A stretch of 61,807 nucleotides of DNA from Alkalihalobacterium chitinilyticum (GCF_029028005.1 NZ_JAOTPO010000023.1:1-61807); one strand, 5' to 3'. Positions 33,379 to 42,972 are shown, counted from the first letter of the stretch. The notes: generated from the letters alone by a model not told the origin. Numbers and translations are program-made.

Positions 33379-34551
33379 TTAAATTTCTAAAACTTTAAGT
33401 GTCAACTCATCCTCACCGAGCTTCTTCAGCTCCAGTAAAGGAAAGTGACAATACATTTTTTGATTAGCATATTTAAATTCAATTACCGACTGAAAGAAAT
33501 CTTCCCGACGTTGTGAGATCAGTCCATGATAAAAGTAATGAAATCCCTTTATAAAGTGGGGTTGAGAATTTAAATCAACCTTATTAAGTATATCTAGTGC
33601 TTTTTCATGCTCTTTTTTTTGAATAAAGTAGAAGGCAATTTCATGTTGGTCAGATACGTTTTCCGACTCAAAATCTAAAAAATCGGGTTCTTTATGCCAA
33701 TAATTTTGCAGAAAACTAATAGTCTGTTTTGTTGCACCTAAGTTATCTGAATTGTATTTTAAATATACTTCGTATGCTTTTAACAAGTAGGAATGAGCTT
33801 TATCATAACTTTCACTAATAAATAATATGCCTAGACTCTGAAAGGCAACTGCTTTCGTTAACTCACTCACTGCATTTTCGATCACAATATTCCCATTCTT
33901 GATAGCTTCTTCGCGACTTCCTATATACATGTTAATAAGACCAATTCGGCATTTTAAGGACTTTCTTAAGAAAGGATATTTCTGAATGTCATTAATGCCG
34001 TCTTCTATAAGTACAGCGACTTGTTCACATCGGTCTACCATTTTCATATCGTAATAATTATATATCATAAATACTTTTGATAATACCTTCATTTCTTGTG
34101 TTTTTAGTACTAATTCATCGAATAATATATTAGCCTCATTTGGTGACATTTCACCTTTCATTGCCTGTTGATCAAGTTCATATACTTTAGCCCATTCACG
34201 GCTTTCTGCATTTTTACTTTCTTTCAGCTTATCAATCATGAATTGTTTTAAATCATTTAAGCGATTGACAGAGGCATACTCAAGACTTATCCTTGCTGTT
34301 TTACCATTCGGATTTACTTCCCTGAAGTATCGGTCCATAATCTCAAATTCCTGATCAGGAAACAGGTGATGTACTATAGCTAATAAGCCTTCTATGTTAT
34401 CGAATTCACGATCTTTTTCATTGATAAATTTGTATAAAGATGACTTACTCTTGAGGCCTGAAATAGTTATTAACTTGTTAGCCAGCCCTTTTTCTATTTC
34501 TATTTGGTTTTTAAGCAATTGCTTTAACATGTTTGTGTTGAGCCCTTTCAT
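33379..34551 (-). CDS. AimR-like (arbitrium receptor family) transcriptional regulator
   Basis: A 390-residue protein with an N-terminal helix-turn-helix (about 20-60) followed by repeated helical hairpins of TPR type. Several blocks recall AimR of SPbeta-group phages, which decides between lysis and lysogeny on binding a hexapeptide: GLANKLITISGLKSKSSLYK, the segment ARISLEYASVNRLNDL, the segment ESREWAKVYEL, and the end FPLLELKKLGEDE. Length also fits AimR. No phage genes, integrase or aimP-like peptide gene is visible on either side; the neighbours are Mo-cofactor genes. The start is uncertain because neither ATG 34551 nor the later ATG at codon 8 has a clear ribosome site. Related Rap/PlcR-type regulators are an alternative. 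Confidence 0.75.
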   Translation of the reverse strand: MKGLNTNMLKQLLKNQIEIEKGLANKLITISGLKSKSSLYKFINEKDREFDNIEGLLAIVHHLFPDQEFEIMDRYFREVNPNGKTARISLEYASVNRLNDLKQFMIDKLKESKNAESREWAKVYELDQQAMKGEMSPNEANILFDELVLKTQEMKVLSKVFMIYNYYDMKMVDRCEQVAVLIEDGINDIQKYPFLRKSLKCRIGLINMYIGSREEAIKNGNIVIENAVSELTKAVAFQSLGILFISESYDKAHSYLLKAYEVYLKYNSDNLGATKQTISFLQNYWHKEPDFLDFESENVSDQHEIAFYFIQKKEHEKALDILNKVDLNSQPHFIKGFHYFYHGLISQRREDFFQSVIEFKYANQKMYCHFPLLELKKLGEDELTLKVLEI

Positions 34552-34743
34552 TCAATTCATAAGTGGGTAACCTTAAAATATTGAATAGATAGTTAGTACA
34601 ATTATAGCACAAAATTATTAAACTTGATATTTATTCTAGATAAAAGGAACTATTTTATTACTGTTGTAATAGGAACAATATTTTAAACTTTCTTTTAAAA
34701 CCTAGCTATACTATCAAAACATTATGTAGAGGTAAAGAGTCCA

Positions 34744-35259
34744 TTAATTTAAGTCTTTACGAATTTCTCGAATTACATGCCCTAATTCAGGAATAATAAT
34801 TCGATTCATCGCTAGTTTCACCGCTCCTGATGACCCTGGCATTGAAAAGATAGCTTTCGTTCCAAATACTCCTGCAACCGCACGACTTAAGATTGCTGCT
34901 GTTCCGATATCTTCAGCATAGCTTAAGTATCTAAAAATCTCTCCAAACCCTGGCATTTCTTTATGTAATAAATCTTTCACAGCTTCATATGTAGTATCAC
35001 GCAAAGCGATTCCTGTTCCGCCATTTAATAGGATTGCATCTATATCCGCTCGTGTTTCTGCTTGCTTTAACAAGGCTTGAATACCTGCGTATTCGTCTTT
35101 TACAATTTGATATTCTGTTACAACGTGGCCAGTTTCTTCGAGTAATGCTTTAATTAATCCACCACTTTTATCCGTTGCAGTTGTTCTTGTATCTGAAACC
35201 GTTATAATCATACAGTTCACTGTTTTAGGTGCTTCTTTTTTATGTTCAAATGTAGACAT
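34744..35259 (-). CDS. moaB: Molybdenum cofactor biosynthesis protein MoaB (MPT adenylyltransferase type)
   Basis: A 171-residue MogA/MoaB-family protein that adenylylates molybdopterin before MoeA acts. It shows IITVSDTRT, LLNGGTGIALRDTT, and the end block FSMPGSSGAVKLAM. ATG 35259 has AAGGG upstream; the frame extends 11 codons further without a ribosome site. It is a single gene, divergent from moaC. Confidence 0.93.
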   Translation of the reverse strand: MSTFEHKKEAPKTVNCMIITVSDTRTTATDKSGGLIKALLEETGHVVTEYQIVKDEYAGIQALLKQAETRADIDAILLNGGTGIALRDTTYEAVKDLLHKEMPGFGEIFRYLSYAEDIGTAAILSRAVAGVFGTKAIFSMPGSSGAVKLAMNRIIIPELGHVIREIRKDLN

Positions 35260-35399
35260 AGCTACCCTTCTTTCTCTAACAATAGTTTGCAAATAAAATT
35301 ATACCAAAACCTTAAGTAAATTACATATTTATCTTGTTATTTAGCATTTTATGTTCTGTTCATGTTAAAATTGTAACAGCTATTTAAGGAGGAAAAAAT

Positions 35400-35900
35400 A
35401 TGAGTGAACTTACCCATTTTAATGAACAGGGACGTGCCAAAATGGTCGACATCTCAGAAAAAGTAGTAACCTCGAGAAAAGCTGTCGCTCATTCAAGTAT
35501 AAAATTAAATCAAGAGATTTATACAAAGATAATTGAAGGTTCATTTAAAAAAGGCGATGTCCTTGCTGTTGCTCAAGTTGCGGGAGTAATGGCAGCTAAA
35601 AATACAGCCAATTGGATCCCAATGTGCCACCCATTACAATTAACTGGCGTGGATATTTCATTCGAGTGGAAAACAAATGAACCTGAATACTACGAGCTAC
35701 ATATTGAAGCTACGGTTAAAACAACAGGTAAAACTGGTGTTGAAATGGAAGCCTTAACAGCAGCTTCTGCTACCGCATTAACTGTTTATGATATGTGTAA
35801 AGCGGTTGATAAAGGCATGATCATTGGTGAGACATTTCTCATGCAAAAGTCCGGTGGAAAAAGTGGAGATTTTTCACGAAGCAAAACCTTAGATGATTAA
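35400..35900 (+). CDS. moaC: Cyclic pyranopterin monophosphate synthase MoaC
   Basis: Second enzyme of Mo-cofactor synthesis, acting on the product of MoaA. The 166 residues show KMVDISEK, the conserved [15 protein letters not shown] and [23 protein letters not shown] (first 20 conserved). AAGGAGG precedes the ATG. It is divergent from moaB and ends in a strong hairpin. Confidence 0.96.
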   Translation: MSELTHFNEQGRAKMVDISEKVVTSRKAVAHSSIKLNQEIYTKIIEGSFKKGDVLAVAQVAGVMAAKNTANWIPMCHPLQLTGVDISFEWKTNEPEYYELHIEATVKTTGKTGVEMEALTAASATALTVYDMCKAVDKGMIIGETFLMQKSGGKSGDFSRSKTLDD

Positions 35901-35915
35901 TTCCAAAGCTTGAAT

Positions 35916-35951
35916 AAGAAAGAGGTTTAGCAGATGCTAAACCTCTTTCTT
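35916..35951. terminator. Bidirectional terminator between moaC and the FdhF-like gene
   Basis: AAGAAAGAGGTTTAGC with its exact complement around a 4-base loop (AGAT), followed by T-rich sequence on both sides. Confidence 0.88.
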
Positions 35952-35967
35952 CTATTATACATTACCA

Positions 35968-38325
35968 TTAACCAACAGTTGTTTCTAAGTCTTCAATTGG
36001 CTTTTCTAAATATTTGCGGTCTTTTCGAGCATTGAAACGGTCCGCTTTTTCGACTGAAACGACAATATTGTAATCTGGAATACGAGCGTACTTTTCATAA
36101 CGTCCTCTTGGAAGCAAGAAGTTTCCTTCAGGGAAGTGTACTTCAACATTTCCACGCGCGATATCCACAAATTTTGCTCTACCTTGGAATACTCCGAATC
36201 CGTTATGAACGACAACACCTTCCCCTTCAGTAATGCGTAATTCTTTCGCATCTTCTGCATTCATTAATACATCATATCGTTCCGCATTATTGAATGAGTC
36301 TTTTGTGCTGTATACCATTGAGTTGAACTGTTTTCCGCGACGAGTCGTTAACAAGTATTGGCCTTTGTTCTTGCCTAGATCAGGGATTTCAACAGGAATT
36401 AAGTTTCCTTTTCCATCTGGAGTTGGACAAATTCCATCTTCACATAACCACGCTCCACCCCACTGGAACACATCTCCCTGTTTTTTTAGATGTTGTACGC
36501 CTTCATAGCTTGGGTTCGCCTTAGCAATTTCTGCACGAATTTCATCAGCATCTTTGAAGTCTACTAAATGTGCCATCATCGGATTTACACGTTTCGCTAA
36601 ATCAATATAAATTTTCCACTCGGTACGTGCTTCTTCAATTCGATTTTTATTTCCTTCAATTTCAGGAGAGAAATAAACCATTCGCTCCGTAGAAGTTGAG
36701 GTACCGCCACCTTCTTGCTCATAGCGTGTTTTTGCTGGTAATACGATAACAGCTTCTTTTGCATCAATAAGTGTTGAAGTATTTAAGATAATATCCTGAT
36801 GTACTCGGATTTCAAGTTCAGATAAAGCTTTTTCAACAAAGTTAGGGTCTGGCATCGTTTCTAGGAAGTTACCACCAGACATATAATATAACTTCACTTT
36901 TCGTTCATGTCCTTCTGGAAGAACGATATTTTCAAGTGTAATCCCTACCGTATCTCCTTGCCATTTCGGAAGCGTAAAGCCCCACAGCTTTTCAATACGT
37001 TCAATGTTGTCCCCATAAAAGTCTCCGCCAGGAAGAACGAAAGGATCGGCTCCCATTTCTCCACTACCTTGTACACTAGAGTGACCACGGAATGGCATTA
37101 AACCCGCATGTTTTCGCCCTAAGTACCCACGTAATAGTGCAAGGTTCGCTACTTGTGAAATGTTATCTGTTGCAAACGAGTGCATGGTTAAACCTAGTGC
37201 CCAAGCAAATACTGCATTCTTACTTTTTGCTAGTAACTCAGCTAGTTCAATAATTCTTTCTTTCGTAATACCAGAAGACTTAATGATGTCTTCCCAGTTT
37301 TGTCCTACAACATTTGCTTTTAAATCTTCATAACCGTTCACGTGCTTTTCAACAAACTCATGGTTAATCGCAGAACCGTGAGCTGTTTCTTCCATCTCAA
37401 ACCAATGCTTCATAATACCGTGCATGAACGCAATATCCCCACCAATGTTAACTTGATAGAAATCGTCAGCAAGTTTCGTTCCAAAGAGTGCTGACTCTAC
37501 ATTCGAAGGAATCCAATAATTCTCCATCGCTGGCTCTCGATATGGATTAATAACAATAATCTTCGTTCCTCTTTTCTTCGCTTCCAACATATACTTAGAA
37601 GATACAGGTGAAGCGTTAGAAGCTACACTTCCCCAGAATAAAAGAACATCTGTCCCAATCCAATCTTGATAGTTTACAGTAGATGCTCCTACCCCTATCG
37701 AACGCTTTAAAGCCGTTTTACTCGGTGAGTGACAAATACGTGATGCATTATCTATATTGTTTGCTCCTAAGAAACGAGCTACTTTACCGGCTACATAATA
37801 CGACTCATTAGTGATACCACGTGAAGTTAAATAGAATGCATATTGTTTCGGATTTAATTTTTTCATTTTCTCCGCAACCATATCCATAGCATCATCCCAA
37901 GTTAAGCGGGAGAACTTTCTCTCTCCTTTTCTGCGGATTAATGGATATGGAACTCTACCTAACTTACGCAGTTCTGTACTGTCATACTTCTTCAACTCAT
38001 CGATATCAGCATGTAAAATCTCTTCCTTAATCGCTGGCATTGTATTTAGACGAAGAACGTTTAAACGTGTTGTACATAAGTGCGGGCCTGTTAAGGTTTG
38101 GTCGTATAATCCAGCAACTCCTAATGCACAGCCGTCACATACTCCCTTAGATATAATTCTTGAAGCATAACCCAGATTGTCTTTATTTTCCCAAGCCACT
38201 TTAATAGAATCGCGAATATGTTTTGGTTTTATTTTACCTAATCCAAAAGGAACTGGACTTACCCAAAGACTCGGGTCTGGCATTTTCGCTTTTTTCATTG
38301 GTCCTGGATGTTTTGTTTTTCCCAT
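35968..38325 (-). CDS. FdhF/YdeP family molybdenum oxidoreductase
   Basis: A 785-residue molybdenum enzyme of the group often called formate dehydrogenase-like (TIGR01701, which includes YdeP). The N-terminal cluster site reads GVCDGCALG with GPHLC; the Mo ligand is the cysteine of SRICHSPS (codon TGT, not selenocysteine). Other blocks are RGHSSVQGSGEMG and YMSGGNFLETMPD. The reaction is not established for this family; YdeP is tied to acid resistance. No Fe-S or membrane partner is encoded with it, only a DUF2294 protein, and fdhD lies nearby. ATG 38325 has GGAG eight bases upstream; a GTG three codons earlier is less likely. Confidence 0.85.
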   Translation of the reverse strand: MGKTKHPGPMKKAKMPDPSLWVSPVPFGLGKIKPKHIRDSIKVAWENKDNLGYASRIISKGVCDGCALGVAGLYDQTLTGPHLCTTRLNVLRLNTMPAIKEEILHADIDELKKYDSTELRKLGRVPYPLIRRKGERKFSRLTWDDAMDMVAEKMKKLNPKQYAFYLTSRGITNESYYVAGKVARFLGANNIDNASRICHSPSKTALKRSIGVGASTVNYQDWIGTDVLLFWGSVASNASPVSSKYMLEAKKRGTKIIVINPYREPAMENYWIPSNVESALFGTKLADDFYQVNIGGDIAFMHGIMKHWFEMEETAHGSAINHEFVEKHVNGYEDLKANVVGQNWEDIIKSSGITKERIIELAELLAKSKNAVFAWALGLTMHSFATDNISQVANLALLRGYLGRKHAGLMPFRGHSSVQGSGEMGADPFVLPGGDFYGDNIERIEKLWGFTLPKWQGDTVGITLENIVLPEGHERKVKLYYMSGGNFLETMPDPNFVEKALSELEIRVHQDIILNTSTLIDAKEAVIVLPAKTRYEQEGGGTSTSTERMVYFSPEIEGNKNRIEEARTEWKIYIDLAKRVNPMMAHLVDFKDADEIRAEIAKANPSYEGVQHLKKQGDVFQWGGAWLCEDGICPTPDGKGNLIPVEIPDLGKNKGQYLLTTRRGKQFNSMVYSTKDSFNNAERYDVLMNAEDAKELRITEGEGVVVHNGFGVFQGRAKFVDIARGNVEVHFPEGNFLLPRGRYEKYARIPDYNIVVSVEKADRFNARKDRKYLEKPIEDLETTVG

Positions 38326-38400
38326 GATTAACACTCCTTAAATTCTTGCATAACCTATTATTTATTACTTATTTATATTCACAGTATTTTAGAAATAAAA

Positions 38401-38450
38401 AACCACCGAAATTCCTTTTTCTATGATGAAAAAGGTAAATCGGTGGTTGA
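38401..38450 (-). terminator. Terminator between the DUF2294 gene and the FdhF-like gene
   Basis: On the minus strand AACCACCGA pairs with TCGGTGGTT with an inner CCTTTTT/AAAAAGG stem, then TTTTTTA. It lies in the leader of the FdhF-like gene, so it may be a true end or an attenuator. Confidence 0.75.
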
Positions 38451-38482
38451 GTCTTCGGCAGGATCGCTGCTAAGTACCAAAC

Positions 38483-38851
38483 CTAGCTATTCGGTTTACA
38501 AAATTTCTCTTCTATATCTTCATCAAATACAAAGATGGACATGCCTAAATCTTTTTCAATATTAATATCAACAAAGAGTTCGACAAAATTACATTGTAAA
38601 AACTCTTCCATCTCAGCAGGCGGGTTTTTACGGTACATTTCTTTGACCATCTCTGTTCTCGCAGCACGAAGCATTTGTTTACCTTCGTCCGCTGTTGCGA
38701 TAAATTTTTCAATCGGAGAAAGGTTCCCTTCCATCTCGCAAATCGCCCAGTTTTTACAAAACTTTGTATTGATTTTGCTAGGGCCTTTCCCCATATGTTT
38801 TTTTCGAAAAGAACGTACTAAATTACTAAACTCAGCTTCATACTTGTTCAT
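38483..38851 (-). CDS. DUF2294 domain protein
   Basis: A 122-residue soluble protein matching the DUF2294 pattern (start EFSNLVRSFRKKHMGKGP, then TKFCKNWAICEMEGNLSPIE and VKEMYRKNPP). Function is unknown. It lies just before the FdhF-like gene, separated by a terminator-like hairpin, and after the OFA transporter, all in one direction, so an accessory role for the molybdenum enzyme is possible. AAGGG precedes the ATG. Confidence 0.82.
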   Translation of the reverse strand: MNKYEAEFSNLVRSFRKKHMGKGPSKINTKFCKNWAICEMEGNLSPIEKFIATADEGKQMLRAARTEMVKEMYRKNPPAEMEEFLQCNFVELFVDINIEKDLGMSIFVFDEDIEEKFCKPNS

Positions 38852-38908
38852 TTAACGTCAACCCTTTTAATTATTCTACTAAAAGAGTAGTCTTCTGAAC
38901 ATTAAATG

Positions 38909-40180
38909 TCAACTTGCCAGCTTGTTTTGGGATGCATTTTGTTCTTCTCTAAGTCTCTTAATATCTAGGCGAATAATTAAAGATACAGCTAATGCTGCAA
39001 CAAACATCGCTGCAAAGATATATAGTGTTCCTGCATAACTATTTGTCGTTTCACGTACATAAGAAGCAATGATCGGACCAGCTAGTCCAGCAGCAGCCCA
39101 TGCTGTTAAAATGTACCCGTGGATGGCCCCAAGTTGCTTTGTTCCAAAAAGATCGCCGATATAGGCCGGGATAGAAGCAAATCCACCACCGTAACAAGTT
39201 AAAATTAAAAATAGTACGACTTGGAATAAAATTGCATGAGTAATACTCGGTAATAATAAGAATGTTACAATTTGAATAGCAAAAAATGCTGTGTAAACAT
39301 TGGGTCTTCCGATATAGTCAGAAATCGATGCCCAACCAAGACGGCCAATTCCATTAAATAATCCCATTAAACCTACCATTGTTGCAGCAGCTGCCGCTGA
39401 CAGACCTGCAATTTCTTGTGCCATTGGAGATGCAACAGAAAGAACTGCAATACCACATGTTACATTAATAAATAACATAACCCATAAATAGTAGAAGCGC
39501 TTTGTTTTAATAGCTTCGTTTGCTGTTAATTGAGATAAGTCGGCTGCTGGCTTTTTAGCACCTGAAGCGACTTGTTGTTTAAATCCTTCTGGCATCCAGC
39601 CCTCTGGCGGACGCTCAAGATAAAGTGCTGAACCAGTCATAATTACAAAATAAACAGCTCCTAAAATAAAGAACGTATTCGCTATACCAACTGAACCAAT
39701 TAAGTTCGCCATAATCGGGCTGGCAATCATAGCGGCAAAACCAAATCCCATAATCGCAAGGCCTGTTGCAAGACCACGGCGGTCAGGGAACCATTTTACA
39801 AGTGTGGAAACTGGTGTAATATAACCAACACCTAATCCGATACCACCTAAAGCTCCGTAAGTAATATAAAACATAGTTAAACTTTCCATGTTGATCGCTA
39901 GTCCAGCACCAATTAAACCAATCCCAAAAAATGTTGCTGAAACGAGCCCTGATTTACGAGGTCCGTGCTTCTCGACAAAGTGCCCCATAAATGCTGCTGA
40001 TAATCCTAAAAATAAAATAGCAATACTAAACGTTAATGATATTGCACTTAAACTCCATCCGAACTGCTCTTGAAGTGGATTTGTAAATACACTCCACGCA
40101 TAAACCGACCCGATAGAAATATGGATTCCTACCGCGGCTAAAGCGATTAACCAACGATTTTTTGTCTTTCCCACTTTCAT
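38909..40180 (-). CDS. OFA-type (oxalate/formate antiporter family) MFS transporter
   Basis: A 423-residue major-facilitator protein with twelve predicted helices. It begins NRWLIALAAVGIHISIGSVY, and the blocks SVYAWSVFTNPL and GGIGLGVGYITPVSTLVKWFPDRRG (first 20 conserved) are typical of the OFA family. Substrates of this family include oxalate/formate, but also lactate or pyruvate. Its place between the FdhF-like enzyme and fdhD suggests formate, which is inference. The start may be the GTG two codons later, since AAAGGA lies too close to the ATG. A cre-like site (40249-40263) lies upstream. Confidence 0.85.
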   Translation of the reverse strand: MKVGKTKNRWLIALAAVGIHISIGSVYAWSVFTNPLQEQFGWSLSAISLTFSIAILFLGLSAAFMGHFVEKHGPRKSGLVSATFFGIGLIGAGLAINMESLTMFYITYGALGGIGLGVGYITPVSTLVKWFPDRRGLATGLAIMGFGFAAMIASPIMANLIGSVGIANTFFILGAVYFVIMTGSALYLERPPEGWMPEGFKQQVASGAKKPAADLSQLTANEAIKTKRFYYLWVMLFINVTCGIAVLSVASPMAQEIAGLSAAAAATMVGLMGLFNGIGRLGWASISDYIGRPNVYTAFFAIQIVTFLLLPSITHAILFQVVLFLILTCYGGGFASIPAYIGDLFGTKQLGAIHGYILTAWAAAGLAGPIIASYVRETTNSYAGTLYIFAAMFVAALAVSLIIRLDIKRLREEQNASQNKLAS

Positions 40181-40248
40181 CTTCCTTTCGCTTCTCTCTC
40201 ATCTATTTTGGACAATAATAAAACCGCCGCAAGTATCTTACGTTTTGA

Positions 40249-40263
40249 TCGAAAACGTTTTCA
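40249..40263 (-). promoter_or_regulatory. cre-like (CcpA) site upstream of the OFA transporter
   Basis: TCGAAAACGTTTTCA, one mismatch to the CcpA consensus WTGNAANCGNWNNCW and almost fully palindromic. It lies about 70 bases before the transporter gene. Confidence 0.45.
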
Positions 40264-40552
40264 CACGTAACATTTCAATCTTAGTAAGTATACAGCGACG
40301 GTTAGTGGCAAGCAGGAGCTCTACTTTATAACCAACGTATTCGCGTTAATCTAGTAAACATTTAAACCGATGACAGGTTCGCTATCTCAGATCTTAAATG
40401 TTACAGATTTATGAACAGTTATAATATAACTCGGTTTCATTACAATTTCAACACTTATTTATTACGATTTCAGCAAATCGTGTAATAATTTTTTAAAAAA
40501 TTTTTAATAATGTCGGGTGACATTTACATAGATAAATGGTAATACATTTAAC
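40264..40552. other. Spacer between the OFA transporter and fdhD, no gene seen
   Basis: About 290 bases, AT-rich, holding the two divergent promoter regions. No frame with a ribosome site and no recognised RNA element. Confidence 0.4.
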
Positions 40553-40582
40553 TTGTCTAATAGATAAGAATGTGTTTATATT
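40553..40582 (+). promoter_or_regulatory. fdhD promoter
   Basis: TTGTCT (40553-40558), an 18-base spacer, TATATT (40577-40582). The start codon follows 38 bases later. Confidence 0.5.
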
Positions 40583-40619
40583 GTTTAGTAATTAAGAAAA
40601 TGACTTGGGGTGGAACGGA

Positions 40620-41411
40620 ATGGACGGACAAATGAGTACAAAATGGCCCATTGTAAAGTATGAAGACGGCCAACTCAACCATACAGATGATGAAATCGTT
40701 ATTGAATTCCCGTTAACGATTCATGTAAATAATGATGAATTTGCAACGATGGTTTGCAGCCCCACTCATTTTGATGAAATGGTCATTGGATTTCTTGCTT
40801 CTGAAGGAGTTATTCGTACGAAAGATGATGTAAAAAGTATGAATATTGATGAAAGTAAAGGCTTTGCTTACGTTGATTTGCATGCAAATCAAATAACAAG
40901 CCAACAATACTATTCAAAGCGATTTATCGGTTCGTGCTGCGGGAAAAGCAGACAGTTTTATTTTCATAATGATGTTCGGACAGCGAAAACGTCCACTTCG
41001 ACTACTACGATTACAGCTAAACAATGTTTAGACTTAATGAGAAAAATGCAACAAAGTAGTGTTATCTTTCAATCAACGGGCGGTGTTCATAATGCTGCAA
41101 TTTGTGACTCTAATGGAATTATTGTTGATCGCTCAGATATCGGGCGCCATAATGCACTCGATAAGCTGTTTGGGCACTGTATTATAAATCGAATTCCAGT
41201 TCGAGATAAAGTGCTTGTTTTTAGCGGAAGAATTTCATCTGAAGTCCTCACGAAAGCGGCAAAAATCGGTGTTGGTATCGTCCTTTCGAAATCTGCTCCT
41301 ACTGACTTAGCAATTAAACTTGCACAAGACTTAAATATAACAGCGGTTGGGTTTATCCGTGGATCTTCTTTTAACGTCTATTCTCATCCGAATCGGATTA
41401 TTGAAGGTTAG
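40620..41411 (+). CDS. fdhD: FdhD/NarQ sulfurtransferase for molybdenum enzymes
   Basis: Transfers sulfur to the molybdenum cofactor and is needed for formate dehydrogenase-type enzymes. The 263 residues show FLASEGVI, the cysteine loop GSCCGKSRQF, GGVHNAA, DIGRHNALDKLFG and SGRISSEVLTKAAKIGVGI. In E. coli FdhD the loop has a CxxC pair; here the two cysteines are adjacent (C-C-G-K), so sulfur relay may differ in detail. ATG 40620 follows GGGGTGG; the TTG five codons earlier overlaps it. It is 134 bases upstream of the second moaA. Confidence 0.92.
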   Translation: MDGQMSTKWPIVKYEDGQLNHTDDEIVIEFPLTIHVNNDEFATMVCSPTHFDEMVIGFLASEGVIRTKDDVKSMNIDESKGFAYVDLHANQITSQQYYSKRFIGSCCGKSRQFYFHNDVRTAKTSTSTTTITAKQCLDLMRKMQQSSVIFQSTGGVHNAAICDSNGIIVDRSDIGRHNALDKLFGHCIINRIPVRDKVLVFSGRISSEVLTKAAKIGVGIVLSKSAPTDLAIKLAQDLNITAVGFIRGSSFNVYSHPNRIIEG

Positions 41412-41440
41412 AAGTAAAACCAATAGTTTACTTCTATTTT
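41411..41440 (+). terminator. Weak terminator after fdhD
   Basis: GAAGTAAA (41411-41418) pairs with TTTACTTC (41427-41434), followed by TATTTTA. Confidence 0.5.
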
Positions 41441-41455
41441 ACGATAATTGAGCTT

Positions 41456-41485
41456 TTTACAAGCTATATGTTACGATCTTATATT
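41456..41485 (+). promoter_or_regulatory. Promoter of the second moaA
   Basis: TTTACA (41456-41461), an 18-base spacer, TATATT (41480-41485), with no Fnr-type site. Confidence 0.5.
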
Positions 41486-41544
41486 AAGGATTCTGATGAA
41501 CGCTCATATTTATTATTATAAGTAGAGGAGAGGAGGCTGCTATC

Positions 41545-42564
41545 GTGAGTAAAAGCCAAAGTGTCTATGACCAATTAAAACGGCCATTGCGAGATTTACG
41601 TATTTCAGTGACAGACAAATGTAACTTTCGCTGTTCGTATTGCATGCCTGCCGAACTGTTTGGACCCGACTATCCATTTTTAGAACGGCATGAGATTTTA
41701 TCCTTTGAGGAAATTGAACGATTAACTAAATTGTTCGTCAATTCTCTTGGTGTTAAAAAGATAAGAATTACCGGTGGCGAACCGTTAATGCGGAAAGACT
41801 TGCCTCAACTTATTGAGAAGATTAATAAAATTGACGGCATCGAAGATATTGCAATGACAACAAACGGTGTGCTTTTACCTAAATATGCAAAAGCTTTAAA
41901 AGAAGCTGGCTTGATGCGAGTTTCTATCAGTTTAGACTCGCTGAACGACGAATTATTCGGTAAAATTAACGGTCGAGGAGTTTCGGTCAAAGCTGTCCTT
42001 GATGGTATTGAAGCAGCTAAAGAAGCTGGCTTAACTGTTAAAATAAATATGGTTGTTAAGCGTGGGATGAACGAAAAAGAAGTTGTTCCTATGGCTAAAT
42101 TTTTCCGAAAACACGGTCATATTCTCAGGTTTATAGAATTTATGGACGTTGGAAATACAAATGAGTGGCGCCTTGATGATGTTTATTCAAAAAAGCAAAT
42201 TATTAACGATATCCATGAAGTTATGCCACTCGAACCAATTGAACCAAACTATGTCGGTGAAGTTGCAACACGATACCGATACGTTGATTCAGATGACGAA
42301 ATAGGAGTTATTTCTTCAGTCACCGATGCATTTTGTAAGAGCTGTAACCGTGCTAGAATATCGGCAGAAGGAAAACTTTATACGTGCCTGTTCTCTTCTA
42401 GCGGTCACGATTTACGTGAAGTTGTTCGCTCTCCCCTTTCTGATAAGGAAGTTTCAAAACATATAGAAAGTATTTGGGAAGGTCGTAAAGATCAATATTC
42501 TGTCGATCGCAGCTACCTGAAACACAAACGAAAAAAAATCGAAATGTCCCACATCGGCGGTTAA
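41545..42564 (+). CDS. moaA: GTP 3',8-cyclase MoaA, second paralogue
   Basis: A 339-residue MoaA with all hallmarks: [43 protein letters not shown] and the final IGG. It starts with GTG, with GGAGG eight bases upstream. It differs much from the MoaA at 19009, which has shorter loops, so the two are old paralogues. This one sits with fdhD and the FdhF-like enzyme and lacks an Fnr-type site, which suggests it serves these genes or aerobic needs while the other is for nitrate respiration. Confidence 0.95.
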   Translation: MSKSQSVYDQLKRPLRDLRISVTDKCNFRCSYCMPAELFGPDYPFLERHEILSFEEIERLTKLFVNSLGVKKIRITGGEPLMRKDLPQLIEKINKIDGIEDIAMTTNGVLLPKYAKALKEAGLMRVSISLDSLNDELFGKINGRGVSVKAVLDGIEAAKEAGLTVKINMVVKRGMNEKEVVPMAKFFRKHGHILRFIEFMDVGNTNEWRLDDVYSKKQIINDIHEVMPLEPIEPNYVGEVATRYRYVDSDDEIGVISSVTDAFCKSCNRARISAEGKLYTCLFSSSGHDLREVVRSPLSDKEVSKHIESIWEGRKDQYSVDRSYLKHKRKKIEMSHIGG

Positions 42565-42569
42565 CCCCC

Positions 42570-42652
42570 GGTGCCAGGCACCTTTATCCTAGCACAGTGT
42601 TAAAGGTGCCTGGCACCATCATTACAGTAACGTGGTAAAGGTGCCTGGTACC
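42570..42652. repeat. Dispersed palindromic repeat, copy 3 (three half units)
   Basis: GGTGCCAGGCACCTTTA (42570-42586) and its complement TAAAGGTGCCTGGCACC (42601-42617) form a stem-loop; a third unit TAAAGGTGCCTGGTACC follows at 42636-42652. Placed directly after the moaA stop codon. Confidence 0.85.
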
Positions 42653-42683
42653 ACATTTCAGCATTCAAAAAGGAGTGGTAGTT

Positions 42684-42911
42684 ATGAGTTCGTGTAAATT
42701 GGATCATCCTTTAGAAGATGTGCGTAAAAAGTTAGCGGATCAACAAGCGTTTTTGCCGACTGAACTATATGAGGCTACTGAGCAATTTTTAAATGAGCCT
42801 CTTAGTCAAACTCAACTGAATGAACTGTTTCATTTACTTAAAAAATATGATTTAGCATCACAAGAAGAGCAACAAAACCGAAATCAAAAACTAAAACAGC
42901 TAATGCAATAA
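42684..42911 (+). CDS. Small helical protein, unknown
   Basis: A 75-residue, highly charged protein, likely all helical (DHPLEDVRKKLADQQ and NELFHLLKKYDLASQ), with no recognised family. AAGGAG lies eight bases before ATG 42684; a GTG three codons earlier overlaps the ribosome site. It is followed by a good terminator, and lies between the palindromic repeat and that terminator. The protein has one cysteine near the start. Confidence 0.75.
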   Translation: MSSCKLDHPLEDVRKKLADQQAFLPTELYEATEQFLNEPLSQTQLNELFHLLKKYDLASQEEQQNRNQKLKQLMQ

Positions 42912-42912
42912 G

Positions 42913-42955
42913 AAAAGAGATGGACCTTTTACAAAAGGGCCCATCTCTTTCTCTT
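42913..42955 (+). terminator. Terminator after the small helical protein gene
   Basis: AAAGAGATGG with CCATCTCTTT and an inner CCTTTT/AAAAGG stem, followed by CTCTTT. Confidence 0.75.
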
Positions 42956-42972
42956 TATATCTAAAACTTTTG

